A stretch of DNA of 64,000 nt from Myxococcus xanthus (GCF_900106535.1 NZ_FNOH01000012.1:1-64000); one strand, 5' to 3'. Positions 17,701-29,519 are shown, counted from the stretch's first letter. Notes: generated by a model from the letters alone, not told the origin. Program-made: numbers and translations.

Positions 17701-17731
17701 GAGCCACCGCACCTTGCAGGTACGGTGGCTC
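17701..17731. terminator. bidirectional hairpin between convergent genes
   Basis: Arms GAGCCACCGCACC (17701-17713) and GGTACGGTGGCTC (17719-17731) pair over 13 positions with a single C-A mismatch and a 5-nt loop. They lie between the plus-strand VanY/mini-ORF unit and the 3' end of ettA on the minus strand. A T-tract is absent on both sides. Confidence 0.65.
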
Positions 17732-17746
17732 CGGACTTCCAGCGGC

Positions 17747-19426
<1,680 letters not shown>

Positions 19427-19505
19427 CTGGGCCTTCCTGCTTAAGGTGGAGTGAGGGGCTCTGCGGATACCAGGGTGCAACAGCGCACTCAAGGCGAGAG
19501 CGTCC

Positions 19506-19520
19506 CCCAACCCTGTGGGG
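19506..19520. promoter_or_regulatory. 15-bp motif shared with the kinase promoter region
   Basis: CCCAACCCTGTGGGG occurs here, about 80 bases upstream of ettA, and again at 24834-24848, 60 bases upstream of the Ser/Thr kinase gene, in opposite orientation relative to each gene. It may be a shared regulator site or chance. Confidence 0.25.
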
Positions 19521-19684
19521 CTCGAACGACCGGCCCCGGCAGGTGGGGGCAGCCCGGAACAAGCCGTCGCCCCCTTGGCCCGCGCCGCAGGCGTGGAAAA
19601 GCGAACGGTGCCGCCAGGCCCCCCCTGGGCCTCCTCCGTCGTGGCGGCCAGCTCCGGCTGCTCCATGACGGCGTCCATCTTCTT

Positions 19685-20017
19685 TCAATCCCTCTTGAAC
19701 GCGCCGGCATCGAGCGCGAAGTACAGGAACAGCGGCAGGCCCGCCGAAACGCCGGCCCCCAGGGTGAGGCCCGTGACGAAGAGGGCCTGGTTCCGCTGGA
19801 TGAACCGGCCGGAATACGCGGACACCAGCAACACGACCGCGGACACCACGACGTCCAGCCATGCGAACGCGCTGATGCGATTGGCCGTGGCCTGCGCGAC
19901 GAGCAGTGGCACATCCAGCCCGTGCTCCACGACGAAGGGCACGAAGGCCGCGTAGGGGATGGCCACTCCCGCCACGGTCAGGGCCAGGAGCACGGACTTG
20001 AGGTGCTGGGTCTTCAC
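19685..20017 (-). CDS. DUF2834 small membrane protein
   Basis: A 110-residue membrane protein with three hydrophobic segments (about 7-30, 46-66 and 79-102). The pattern of a N-terminal helix, VEHGLDVPLLVAQATANRISAFAWLDV, and two further helices fits DUF2834, a family of unknown function. It lies 43 bases downstream of the cupin gene on the same strand, so the two may be co-transcribed. Confidence 0.75.
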   Translation of the reverse strand: MKTQHLKSVLLALTVAGVAIPYAAFVPFVVEHGLDVPLLVAQATANRISAFAWLDVVVSAVVLLVSAYSGRFIQRNQALFVTGLTLGAGVSAGLPLFLYFALDAGAFKRD

Positions 20018-20060
20018 CGCGTCAGCATAACAAGCGTGCCGTCACGCCATGTCGCCGGGC

Positions 20061-20525
20061 TCACTCGAGGGTGGCCAGGAACGGCGCGCTGTTCGCCTCG
20101 CACCAGCGGCGATAGGTCTGGAGACGCTCCTCGGACGTGACGCGCTTGGAGACCTGGCCATCCTCCGTCAGGTATTCGATGGCCCCGCGCACGGTGATGA
20201 GCAAGACCGCGGGCGCGTCGCCCGTCACCCGCCAGCTATCGACATTGCCGGGCGGCTCGTAGACGTAGCCACCGGGACCAATCACCTCCCCCGTGTCGAG
20301 CAGCTCGCGAGTTCCGGAGAGGTTGAAGCCGTGCGCCTCGCCGGTGTGACGGTGCCGGGGAATGACGGTGCCGGGCTCCAAGCGGAAGAGGTACATCCAG
20401 CCGGAGCCATCCTGGAAGAAGCGCAGCGGCTTGAAGGAGAGGCCCGCGGGCCCCATGGGAATCCAGGGCATGCGCTCGGGGTCGACCGGGCGCGAGGACA
20501 CAGAGGACGAGGACGTGTCGTTCAT
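20061..20525 (-). CDS. cupin protein (dihydroxyacetophenone-dioxygenase-like)
   Basis: A 154-residue single-domain cupin. Metal-binding motif 1 is PRHRHTGEAHGFNLSG, with clustered His and Glu; motif 2 includes PPGNVDSWRV. Its layout (PWIPMGPAGLSFKPLRFF at the N-terminus) resembles the 2,4'-dihydroxyacetophenone dioxygenase/ChrR-like cupin group. Motif 2 has no obvious His, so the metal site may be incomplete. It is divergent from a MocR regulator 84 bases away, a likely controller. Catalysis is not proven by sequence. Confidence 0.8.
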   Translation of the reverse strand: MNDTSSSSVSSRPVDPERMPWIPMGPAGLSFKPLRFFQDGSGWMYLFRLEPGTVIPRHRHTGEAHGFNLSGTRELLDTGEVIGPGGYVYEPPGNVDSWRVTGDAPAVLLITVRGAIEYLTEDGQVSKRVTSEERLQTYRRWCEANSAPFLATLE

Positions 20526-20540
20526 GCCCGTCAGATTGCG

Positions 20541-20590
20541 CTCTCACTGGCCCTCCCACCGGGCCAGAATTGACGAATCTCACTGGGCCA
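20541..20590. promoter_or_regulatory. putative MocR operator in the cupin/MocR divergent gap
   Basis: CACTGGCC (20545-20552) recurs as CACTGGGCC (20581-20589), 36 bases apart, and CTGGCCC (20547-20553) is mirrored by GGGCCAG (20561-20567). Repeats of this kind are typical MocR operator architecture. TTGACG at 20570 could be a -35, but its -10 would fall on the ribosome-binding site. Confidence 0.45.
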
Positions 20591-20609
20591 AACTAGAGGG
20601 GCGTCTGGC

Positions 20610-22037
20610 ATGGACCTTCACGTCGACCTCCAGGACCGCAGAGACGTCGCGGGGCAAATCTACCGAGGGTTGCGCGCGAGGATTCTCGACGGGCGGCTGC
20701 GAGACGGTGAGCAGGTTCCTCCATCGCGTGAGCTGGCCCAGCGGCTGGGCGTCTCGCGCAACACGGTGGGCGTAGCCTACGAATGGCTGACCGCCGAGGG
20801 CCTGCTCGTGGGCCGAGGCCGCGCGGGGAGCTTCGTCCAGAACGCGCCCCGGGAACGAGGTGCGCGCGCGGCGGCAACGCGCGGTGTGAAGCTGCGTCCG
20901 CGCGCCGTCTGGAGCGAGCTGCACGTCCCACCACCCGCCGAGCCGCCAGCGCCGTATGACTTCCGCGTCGGCAACCCCGACGCCGCGTTGTTCCCGTTCG
21001 AAGCCTGGCATCGGCTGCTCGCGCGGCACCTGCGCGCCGCCGCGATGACGGCAGCCTACGCGGACCCGGCCGGCCACCCCGAGCTGCGCGAGGCCGTGGC
21101 ACGCCACGTGGGCGTCTCCCGAGGCGTTCGTGCCGAAGCGTCGGACGTGCTCATCACACATGGAGCGCAGCAGGCGCTGGACCTCGCGGGCCGGGTGCTG
21201 CTGGAGCCCGGAGACCGCGTCGCCGTGGAGGAACCCGGCTACCCACCCGCACGGCTCCTGTTCCAGTCACTCGGAGCCCACGTGGTGCCGGTGCCAGTCG
21301 ACAAGGAGGGGCTTGACGTGCAGGCACTGCCGGATGACACGCGCCTCGTCTACGTCACGCCGTCCCACCAGTTCCCGCTGGGCATCGTGATGTCGCCCGC
21401 GCGCCGCAGGGCCCTGCTCGACTGGGCACGGCGGCGCGACGCAGTGGTCATCGAGGACGACTACGACAGCGAGTTCCGCTTCGGCGGCCGGCCCTTGGAG
21501 ACGTTGCACAGCCTGGATCGTTCGGGTCGCGTCCTCTACGTGGGCTCGTTCTCCAAGGTGCTGCTCCCCGCGCTGCGACTGGGATTCCTCGTCGCGCCGC
21601 CCTCGCTCCAACGAGAGCTCCGGCTGGCGAAGCAGGTGACGGACTGGCACAGCCAGCTTCCCGCGCAGGCGGCGCTCGCGCGCTTCATCGACACGGGAGC
21701 ACTGGCCCGGCACCTGCGAAAGACGCGGCGCGAGTACGAGCAACGGCACACGCGGCTGTCGGAGAAGCTCCGCCACCACTTTGGAGACGCCCTTGAGCAA
21801 CTGCCCTCCGTCGCCGGACTGCATCTGTGCGTCACCTTCACGCGGGGCGGCGCTCGGTTGGAGCGGGAGCTCACGCGGCGAGCCCGTGACGCGGGCATCG
21901 GCATCGAAGCGCTCTCCGGCTACTTCGCCGGGGCGCCCACCCGCCATGGCTGGGTGCTGGGCTACGGCGGCGTGACGGTGGACCGCATCGACGAGGGACT
22001 CTGGCGCCTGCGAACGCGCCTCGCCGGAGCCCTCTGA
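20610..22037 (+). CDS. MocR-family regulator (GntR HTH plus aminotransferase-like domain)
   Basis: A 475-residue MocR/PdxR-type regulator. Residues 1-75 form a GntR winged helix (QIYRGLRARILDGRLRDGEQVPPSRELAQ, with recognition segment LGVSRNTVGVAYEWL). Residues ~110-470 are a fold-type I aminotransferase domain with the PLP-binding Lys in YVGSFSKVLLPALRLGF and the Asp motif VIEDDYDSEFRFG. These proteins bind PLP, and sometimes an amino compound, to switch DNA binding. GAGGGG at 20596 is a good ribosome-binding site. It probably controls itself and the divergent cupin gene. Confidence 0.92.
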   Translation: MDLHVDLQDRRDVAGQIYRGLRARILDGRLRDGEQVPPSRELAQRLGVSRNTVGVAYEWLTAEGLLVGRGRAGSFVQNAPRERGARAAATRGVKLRPRAVWSELHVPPPAEPPAPYDFRVGNPDAALFPFEAWHRLLARHLRAAAMTAAYADPAGHPELREAVARHVGVSRGVRAEASDVLITHGAQQALDLAGRVLLEPGDRVAVEEPGYPPARLLFQSLGAHVVPVPVDKEGLDVQALPDDTRLVYVTPSHQFPLGIVMSPARRRALLDWARRRDAVVIEDDYDSEFRFGGRPLETLHSLDRSGRVLYVGSFSKVLLPALRLGFLVAPPSLQRELRLAKQVTDWHSQLPAQAALARFIDTGALARHLRKTRREYEQRHTRLSEKLRHHFGDALEQLPSVAGLHLCVTFTRGGARLERELTRRARDAGIGIEALSGYFAGAPTRHGWVLGYGGVTVDRIDEGLWRLRTRLAGAL

Positions 22038-22125
22038 GGCCACCGCACACTGCCCTCCCGTCAGTCCCGAAGCACCGCCCCCGTCCGCGCCCGCGACTCA
22101 AGCCTGAACCGGAACGGAAACCGCC

Positions 22126-22956
22126 ATGTTCTCCTCCCAGACGTTCTTCTTCGCCGTGGTGGGCGACGTCCACGGGCACATGCACCAGATGGTGAGTCAC
22201 CTCACTGCCTGGGAGGAACGCAGCCGCAGGCCGCTCGACTTCGTGCTCCAGGTGGGCGACTTCGAGCCCCACCGTCACAACGCCGACCTGGCCACCATGG
22301 CCGCACCCACGAAGTACAGGCACCTGGGGGACTTCGCGGCCTACCACCAGCGACGACGCCGCTTCCCCTGGCCCGTCTACTTCATCGGCGGCAACCACGA
22401 GCCCTACGGCCACCTCGACCTGTACCCCGAGGGATTCGCGCTGGCGCCGCACTGTCACTACCTGGGCCGGAGCGGCGTGGTGGAGTTGAACGGCCTCCGC
22501 GTGGCGGGCCTGTCCGGCATCCACCGAGAAGCCACCTTCTGCAAGTCCCGCCCGCCGCTGGCCTCGATGGGCGACGTGTCCAACAAGGACTTCACCTTCT
22601 TCAACGAAGAGGACGTCGAGCGAGTCCTGGCGCTCGGGCGCGCGGACGTGCTCCTGCTGCATGACTGGCCCTCCGGCATCATCCCGCCCGAGGAGGCCGC
22701 GGACTTCCAGGGACAGCGCCGCGGCGCGAGCCACGACCTCGTCGGCAACGCGTACGCGCGGCTGCTGGTGGACGCGCTCCAACCCCGGCTGGTCCTCTGT
22801 GGCCACCTGCACCGGCGCTACGCAGGCACCGTCCAGCACCCCGGCGGCCAGCGTTCGCTCGTGCGGTGCCTCGCCAGCGTGGAGCAGGGCGCGGAAGCGT
22901 TCGCGGTCTTCCAGTGCCGCGAGGGCACGCTCCAGGAAATCGCCATGTGGGAGTGA
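22126..22956 (+). CDS. Dbr1-like calcineurin-family metallophosphoesterase
   Basis: A 276-residue metallophosphoesterase whose full length resembles the N-terminal catalytic domain of the eukaryotic RNA lariat debranching enzyme Dbr1. Dbr1-type blocks are GDFEPHRHNADLATM, PTKYRHLGDFAAYH, FIGGNHEPYGHL, YYLG-like HYLGRSGVVELNGLRV, GLSGIHR and LLLHDWPSGI. The metal residues are canonical: Asp14 and His16 (GDVHG), Asp45, Asn90/His91, His179, His227 and His229 (CGHLH). Classical Dbr1 has Cys at the Asp14 position and AHLH instead of GHLH, so metal use may differ. It is cytosolic and stands between a MocR gene and an ABC exporter. Phosphodiesterase activity is likely; a 2',5' specificity is inference. 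Confidence 0.8.
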   Translation: MFSSQTFFFAVVGDVHGHMHQMVSHLTAWEERSRRPLDFVLQVGDFEPHRHNADLATMAAPTKYRHLGDFAAYHQRRRRFPWPVYFIGGNHEPYGHLDLYPEGFALAPHCHYLGRSGVVELNGLRVAGLSGIHREATFCKSRPPLASMGDVSNKDFTFFNEEDVERVLALGRADVLLLHDWPSGIIPPEEAADFQGQRRGASHDLVGNAYARLLVDALQPRLVLCGHLHRRYAGTVQHPGGQRSLVRCLASVEQGAEAFAVFQCREGTLQEIAMWE

Positions 22957-23079
22957 CACCGGGTGGACAACGCGACGCGCCACCCTGCCCGACTTGCGCT
23001 GGCGAGTCGCCGGGGACGGACACCACGCCCGCACACAAGCCGAGCGCCGCGCGACCGGAGGTGTTACAGGAAGGGCCCC

Positions 23080-24012
23080 ATGTCCGTCCCCGCCCTCGAA
23101 CTCCAGGGACTCTCCAAGCGTTACGGAGAGTTCACGGCACTTCACACCGTGGACCTCGCCATCCGTCCCGGTGAAATCTTCGCCCTGCTGGGCCCCAACG
23201 GCGCGGGCAAGACGACGATGATTGGCAGCGTCTGCGGCCTGGTGAAGAAGTCCTCCGGCAGCATCCGCGTCTTCGGCAAGGACCTGGACCAGGACCCGGT
23301 GGGTCCGCGCTACGACATCGGGCTGGTGCCGCAGGAAATCAACTTCGACCCCTTCTTCACCGTGGCCGAATCGCTGCGCATCCAGTTGGGCTTCTACGGC
23401 CGCCCCGCGGATGAGGCGCGCATCGACGAGGTGCTCACCGCCCTCAACCTGCACGCGAAGAAGGACGCGTACACGCGCGCGCTGTCCGGCGGCATGAAGC
23501 GCCGGCTGCTCATCGCCAAGGCGCTGGTGCACAAGCCCCGCCTCGTCTTCCTCGACGAGCCCACCGCCGGCGTGGACGTGGAGCTGCGCCGTGACTTGTG
23601 GACCTACGTGCGCAAGCTCGCCTCAGAGGGCACCACCATCGTCCTCACCACGCACTACCTGGAAGAGGCCGAGGAGCTGGCCGACCGCGTGGGCATCATC
23701 AACGAAGGCCGCCTCCTCATGGTGGAGGACAAGGCCACCCTGCTGCGCCGCTTCGGCGAGCGCCGCGTCATCATCACCTTCGAGCAGCCGCAGCCCGGCC
23801 TGTCCGAGGCCGGCAAGCGCTTCGCCGCCCGCCTCAGCGAGGACGGCCGCACCCTCACCTACGTGGAGCGCGACGGCTGCGCCCCGTCCGGCGAGCTGCT
23901 CCGCGCCCTCTATGCCGAAGGGCAGCTCATCTCCGACGTGGAGACGCGCCGCTCTCGCATGGAGGACGTGCTCATCGAAATCCTCCGTGGCCGCCCACAG
24001 CAGGCCGCCTGA
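23080..24012 (+). CDS. ABC transporter ATPase (ABC-2 type export)
   Basis: A 310-residue ATP-binding subunit starting at ATG 23080 behind an AGGAAGGG ribosome-binding site. Motifs: Walker [14 protein letters not shown]-loop VPQEINFD, signature LSGGMKRRLLIAK, Walker B LVFLDEPTAGVD, and switch His in LTTHYLEEAEE. The C-terminal ~80 residues form the accessory domain usual in drug/polysaccharide ABC-2 ATPases. The permease follows after 9 bases. The cargo is unknown. Confidence 0.93.
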   Translation: MSVPALELQGLSKRYGEFTALHTVDLAIRPGEIFALLGPNGAGKTTMIGSVCGLVKKSSGSIRVFGKDLDQDPVGPRYDIGLVPQEINFDPFFTVAESLRIQLGFYGRPADEARIDEVLTALNLHAKKDAYTRALSGGMKRRLLIAKALVHKPRLVFLDEPTAGVDVELRRDLWTYVRKLASEGTTIVLTTHYLEEAEELADRVGIINEGRLLMVEDKATLLRRFGERRVIITFEQPQPGLSEAGKRFAARLSEDGRTLTYVERDGCAPSGELLRALYAEGQLISDVETRRSRMEDVLIEILRGRPQQAA

Positions 24013-24021
24013 GCCCTCATC

Positions 24022-24783
24022 ATGAACGTCCTTGGGATGAAGACCCTTCTGGCGAAGGAGGTCCGGCGCTTCATGCGCGTGCCGGGGCAAACCGTCCTGT
24101 CGCCTCTCATCAGCACCACGCTGTATTTCATCGTCTTCGGCGTCTCCATCTCCGGCCGCGTCCAGACGGTGGAAGGCCTGCCGTACCTGCACTTCATCGT
24201 GCCGGGGCTCGTGTTCCTCGGCATCGCCAACAACGCCTTCCTCAACAGCTCCTCCTCGCTGTTCATCACCAAGATTCAGGGCACCGTGGTGGACCTGCTG
24301 GTGGCGCCGCTGGGGCCCGGTGAGTTGATGGCGGGCTTCATCGGCGGCGCCATGGTGCGCGGGCTCGTGGTGGGTCTGCTCACCTGGGCCGTGGCCACCT
24401 TCTTCACCGGATTCAGCCTGGAGCACGCGGGAGTGGCCGCGTACTTCCTCATCCTGTCGTCCTACGTCTTCAGCGTGCTGGGCATGCTCGCGGCGGTGTG
24501 GGCGGAGAAGTTCGAGCAGATCAACTTCTTCCCCACCTTCGTCATGCTGCCCCTCACCTTCCTGGGCGGCGTCTTCTATTCCGTGCGCGAGCTGCCCGCG
24601 CCCTGGAACACCGTCAGCCTCTTCAACCCCATGGTCTACATGGTGGAAGGGCTGCGCTACGGCATGCTCGGCCGCAGCATCTATTCGCCCCTGGGCGCCG
24701 GAAGCATCCTCTTCGCCGTCGCCGTGGCGGCCACCGCGCTCACCTACGCCGTCCTGCGCTCCGGCTACAAGATGAAAGCCTGA
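24022..24783 (+). CDS. ABC-2 type permease
   Basis: A 253-residue inner-membrane permease with six predicted helices. It begins with an amphipathic stretch (TLLAKEVRRFMRVPGQTVLSP) and contains the ABC-2 loop MLPLTFLGGVFYSVRELP followed by NPMVYMVEGLRYGMLG. It pairs with the ATPase encoded 9 bases upstream, probably as a homodimer, to export a lipid, drug or glycan. Confidence 0.93.
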   Translation: MNVLGMKTLLAKEVRRFMRVPGQTVLSPLISTTLYFIVFGVSISGRVQTVEGLPYLHFIVPGLVFLGIANNAFLNSSSSLFITKIQGTVVDLLVAPLGPGELMAGFIGGAMVRGLVVGLLTWAVATFFTGFSLEHAGVAAYFLILSSYVFSVLGMLAAVWAEKFEQINFFPTFVMLPLTFLGGVFYSVRELPAPWNTVSLFNPMVYMVEGLRYGMLGRSIYSPLGAGSILFAVAVAATALTYAVLRSGYKMKA

Positions 24784-24833
24784 CTCACCCCGGAAAGCCG
24801 GGCAGGCCGCTCACGCCTGCCTGCCTGCTCGCT

Positions 24834-24848
24834 CCCAACCCTGTGGGG
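24834..24848. promoter_or_regulatory. second copy of the CCCAACCCTGTGGGG motif
   Basis: Identical over 15 bases to 19506-19520. It is located 60-74 bases upstream of the Ser/Thr kinase start, in the 124-base gap after the ABC permease. Confidence 0.25.
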
Positions 24849-24907
24849 TAATTCGCGACTGAGCAATTCCCACGAGCTAAGAAAGAGCGATATCCTGGCG
24901 GGCACAC

Positions 24908-26578
<1,671 letters not shown>

Positions 26579-26673
26579 GCCTCGCGCGGGAAAATCCGCG
26601 CGAAATGATTTTCTGAGACGGCGCGCGCGCCGGGCCCTCAGGGGGATTGGACCCCCTCACAGGCCCAGGCGCC

Positions 26674-27888
26674 ATGACTCCAGAATCCCTCCACCGTTCC
26701 GCCGCCCCCGCTCCGGGCCGTCGCGTGCCCAAGGCGCTGGCGTGGCTCGCGAGCGCGGCCTTGCTCGTGGGAGGCGTGGCGCTGCTGTCGTCGCGTGGCG
26801 GCGATGGCGCGTCGTCCGATGCCGAAGCCGGCGGCACCGCCGCGGCGGCCCGCGAGGCCGCATCCGGCGGGCGAGGCCACGGAGGGCGCGCGGGCGCGGG
26901 TGGGACGCACGACGAAGAGCCGCCGCCCCCTCGCTTCGACGAGGCCGTGTGCTGGCGCGAGCTCGAGCGCTTCGACGCGGCGGTGACGCTGGAGAACTTC
27001 CGCGCGTGGGCCGCGCCGCTGCTCGCGTCGGGGGATTCACTGGTCGCGGACTACCTGGCGGGGCGCCTGACGGAGCTGATTGGCCAGGACCCGGGCCGAG
27101 CGAGCGAGGTGTTGTCCTGGGCGCGCACCGCGGGGCCCGACGAGTTCGACGTCCTCCTGACGGCGCTGCGTGGCTCGGAGGCGGTGCACCACGCCCAGGT
27201 GGCCACCCGGCTGCTGGCGCAGGGCCTGGACGCCACGCTCGACGGCGGACGGCGCGCGGGCCTCCTGGCCGCGCTGGACACACAGAAGCGCTTCGAGCCA
27301 GCGGCGCTGAACACGCTGACGTCCTTCGCGAAGGACCCCGTCTCCGGCGAGGCGGGCTGGGCCGCCACGCGCACCATCGCCCGCGTCATGAAGCGCGACT
27401 TCGAGGCGAAGGGCAACGCCGCGCCCTACATGGACGCGCTGCTCACCATCGGCACCGAGTCCCCCGACGAGCAGATTCGCTACCTGGCGCTGTCCACGCC
27501 CATGCACGCCACGCCCGTGCTGGATGAGCGCACCCGCGCGCAGTACGCGAAGGTGCTCACGCAGGAGGGCAGCCCGGACGGACGCGAGGCCGCCGCGCAC
27601 AACCTCTCCATCTCCGGAGACAACCAGCAGGTGCTGGAGCTGTTCGCCCAGGCCTTCGCCCGGGAGCAGGAGACGTGCGTGCGGTGGGCCCTCTTCCGCT
27701 TCGCCGCCCGCGCATCCGGCCGCGAGGCCCTGCCCGTCATGGCCAACATGGCGATGACCGACCCGCGCTTCCAGCCCATCTACCAGATTTTCGAACAGCT
27801 CTACGCGAGCGGGCTCCACGACTTCGTCCGGCTCTGGAACAGCCTGCCCGACCAGGACCCCTTCGGCTGTCTCGTCGGTCACGACTGA
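26674..27888 (+). CDS. membrane-anchored HEAT-repeat-like protein
   Basis: A 404-residue protein. ATG 26674 is preferred over TTG 26647. A single hydrophobic helix (ALAWLASAALLVGGVALL, ~21-38) is followed by a low-complexity Gly/Ala segment, then about 300 residues of alpha-helical repeats (for example EQIRYLALSTPM and GREAAAHNLSISGD) like HEAT repeats. It is an anchored periplasmic scaffold by topology. The next HEAT gene starts 14 bases on. Confidence 0.8.
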   Translation: MTPESLHRSAAPAPGRRVPKALAWLASAALLVGGVALLSSRGGDGASSDAEAGGTAAAAREAASGGRGHGGRAGAGGTHDEEPPPPRFDEAVCWRELERFDAAVTLENFRAWAAPLLASGDSLVADYLAGRLTELIGQDPGRASEVLSWARTAGPDEFDVLLTALRGSEAVHHAQVATRLLAQGLDATLDGGRRAGLLAALDTQKRFEPAALNTLTSFAKDPVSGEAGWAATRTIARVMKRDFEAKGNAAPYMDALLTIGTESPDEQIRYLALSTPMHATPVLDERTRAQYAKVLTQEGSPDGREAAAHNLSISGDNQQVLELFAQAFAREQETCVRWALFRFAARASGREALPVMANMAMTDPRFQPIYQIFEQLYASGLHDFVRLWNSLPDQDPFGCLVGHD

Positions 27889-27902
27889 GCACGGGAGCTT
27901 CC

Positions 27903-28877
27903 ATGAAACGCCTCTGCCTTCTGCTCACGCTGCCCCTCTTCCCCCTACTGTCCACCGACGCGCACGCGGCCTCCACCGACACTCATCCCGCGCTCCGGGC
28001 CAGCACCTGCTCCGTGCGCGGGTTGATGGATGACATCCGCCGCGGACTGGGCTCCGGCTCACCGTCCTACCAGCGCTACCTGCGCACCCTGCTGCGCGAG
28101 GCCGCCGTCACGCTGCCGGACGCGGAGCTGCGCGACGCCTTCGCGCGGGAGACAGACCCCGTCATGGCCGAACACCTGGCGGCGGCGCTGGTGGCCCGCG
28201 CGGAACGTGAAGCGGACACCCAGGCCATGGACGTGGTGGCACAGCGCGCGTTGCACGACGCGGACCCGTCCGTGCGCGCCGCCACGCTGCGGGCCATGCG
28301 GCGCACCAGCGCGCTGGAGCGCACCGGTGATTTGTACGAGCGCATGGTGCGGGACGAGTCGCCCCAGGTGCGGCAGGAGGCGGCGACCAACCTCATCGAG
28401 GACAACGCACACGTGTACGCCGGCCAGTACGGCCCGGCGGCGGACACGGCGGTGACAGCCGCGGTGGCCTCCACGGACCCGGCGGTGACGGCGCGCATCC
28501 TGGACAACCTCTCCACTGAGAAAATCAGCGCCGAGTCCGCGGACCGCATCACGTCCCTGCTGCGCAGCGATGACGCGAGCGTGCGCAAGGCCGCCGTCAA
28601 CGCGCTGGGCGGCGTCCCGGCGGAGCAGATGCAGGGCGCCCGCGAGTCCCTGCTCGCCATGTACCGCGAGGAGACGGACGAGGGCGTGCGCAAGGCGCTG
28701 CTCCAGAGCGTCGCGCAGCTCGGCTTCGAGGGCGCGATTCCCGACCTCCAACGCATGCGCGCCATGGACCCGCGCCTGGCGCAGGAGGCCGACGCGTGGA
28801 TTCAGGTTCTCGGCATGGGCCTTCAGGAGTGGAGCCTGCTCCTGAGGGAGAAGCAGCGGTTGCAGCAGGCTCCGTGA
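27903..28877 (+). CDS. secreted HEAT-repeat protein
   Basis: A 324-residue exported protein. The signal peptide MKRLCLLLTLPLFPLL is cleaved near TDAHA|AS. The mature part is a series of HEAT-type helix pairs, visible as ADPSVRAATLRAMRR, ESPQVRQEAATNLIE, DDASVRKAAVNALGG and TDEGVRKALLQSVAQ. Such repeats bind other proteins. GGGAG precedes the ATG. It lies between another HEAT gene (14 bases) and the M23-like gene (27 bases), so the three should be co-expressed; a chaperone, inhibitor or scaffold role for the peptidase is inference. Confidence 0.87.
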   Translation: MKRLCLLLTLPLFPLLSTDAHAASTDTHPALRASTCSVRGLMDDIRRGLGSGSPSYQRYLRTLLREAAVTLPDAELRDAFARETDPVMAEHLAAALVARAEREADTQAMDVVAQRALHDADPSVRAATLRAMRRTSALERTGDLYERMVRDESPQVRQEAATNLIEDNAHVYAGQYGPAADTAVTAAVASTDPAVTARILDNLSTEKISAESADRITSLLRSDDASVRKAAVNALGGVPAEQMQGARESLLAMYREETDEGVRKALLQSVAQLGFEGAIPDLQRMRAMDPRLAQEADAWIQVLGMGLQEWSLLLREKQRLQQAP

Positions 28878-28904
28878 CAGGCAGTCCATTGAAAGGAACA
28901 CCTC

Positions 28905-29435
28905 ATGCGTAGCAGCACCTGGAAGAACTCCCTGGCCGCGCTGGCCGCGCTGGCGCTCATCCCCGCGTCCGTGACGGCGCACACCGTCAAGGGCACCCAC
29001 ACCGGCTCGGTGACGGCCCTGACCAACTACAGCAGCGGCACGTTCCACGGCGCGGTGGACATCGGCGCGGGCGGCCGTTGCAACTACTGGGGCGCGGAGA
29101 CGGGCGTGGTGGGCTCCGTCTACTGGGCGGTGACCATCCGCACCACCGGCGTCGTCTGCAACGGCAACGGCAGCGGCAACCAGAACGAGGCACGCCACGC
29201 CTGGGCGAGCGGCTGGACGTTCCGTCAGTGGCACTTCATCAAGACGGCGGACTCCCGCAGCCGCACGTGTGACCGCTGCCAGGTGGGCAACATCGGCGGC
29301 ACCGGCAACTCCACCGGTCCCCACGCGCACCTCCAGCAGGACAAGCTGGGGACGAAGGACACGTCCTGGTACAAGGGCTACGTCAGCGTGGGCACCGCCG
29401 TCACGCGCGCGAAGACCATCGGCGTTCTGGACTGA
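28905..29435 (+). CDS. secreted M23-like (LytM-type) peptidase
   Basis: A 176-residue exported protein; signal peptide MRSSTWKNSLAALAALALI, cleaved near SVTA|HT. The mature domain has FHGAVDIGAGG (His and Asp in the position of the M23 HxxxD ligands), FRQWHF and GPHAHLQ (HxH), together the zinc set of LytM or beta-lytic peptidases. Four cysteines could form disulfides. At ~155 residues it is near the minimum size for this fold. AAAGGAAC precedes the ATG. It likely cleaves peptidoglycan bridges or proteins outside the cell. The match is divergent, so activity needs proof. Confidence 0.75.
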   Translation: MRSSTWKNSLAALAALALIPASVTAHTVKGTHTGSVTALTNYSSGTFHGAVDIGAGGRCNYWGAETGVVGSVYWAVTIRTTGVVCNGNGSGNQNEARHAWASGWTFRQWHFIKTADSRSRTCDRCQVGNIGGTGNSTGPHAHLQQDKLGTKDTSWYKGYVSVGTAVTRAKTIGVLD

Positions 29436-29461
29436 CGCACGGGCCCACCTGGGCCGCCAGG

Positions 29462-29497
29462 AGGCCCGGACACGTCCCCATCGGAAGGTCCGGGCCT
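29462..29497. terminator. hairpin between convergent M23-like and GST genes
   Basis: AGGCCCGGAC (29462-29471) pairs with GTCCGGGCCT (29488-29497) over 10 bp with a 16-nt loop, in an 84-base convergent gap. No T-tract is present. Confidence 0.6.
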
Positions 29498-29519
29498 TCG
29501 ACCTCGCGCGAGGCGCCGC

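Noticed and set aside
19503-19550. tRNA-like T-arm sequence near the shared motif
   Set aside because: The stem does not pair and no acceptor, D or anticodon arms can be drawn. No tRNA was found elsewhere.
19427-19678. N-terminal extension of EttA
   Set aside because: The extra 84 residues are low-complexity and not in the family; ATG 19426 has a ribosome-binding site and the standard EttA N-terminus.
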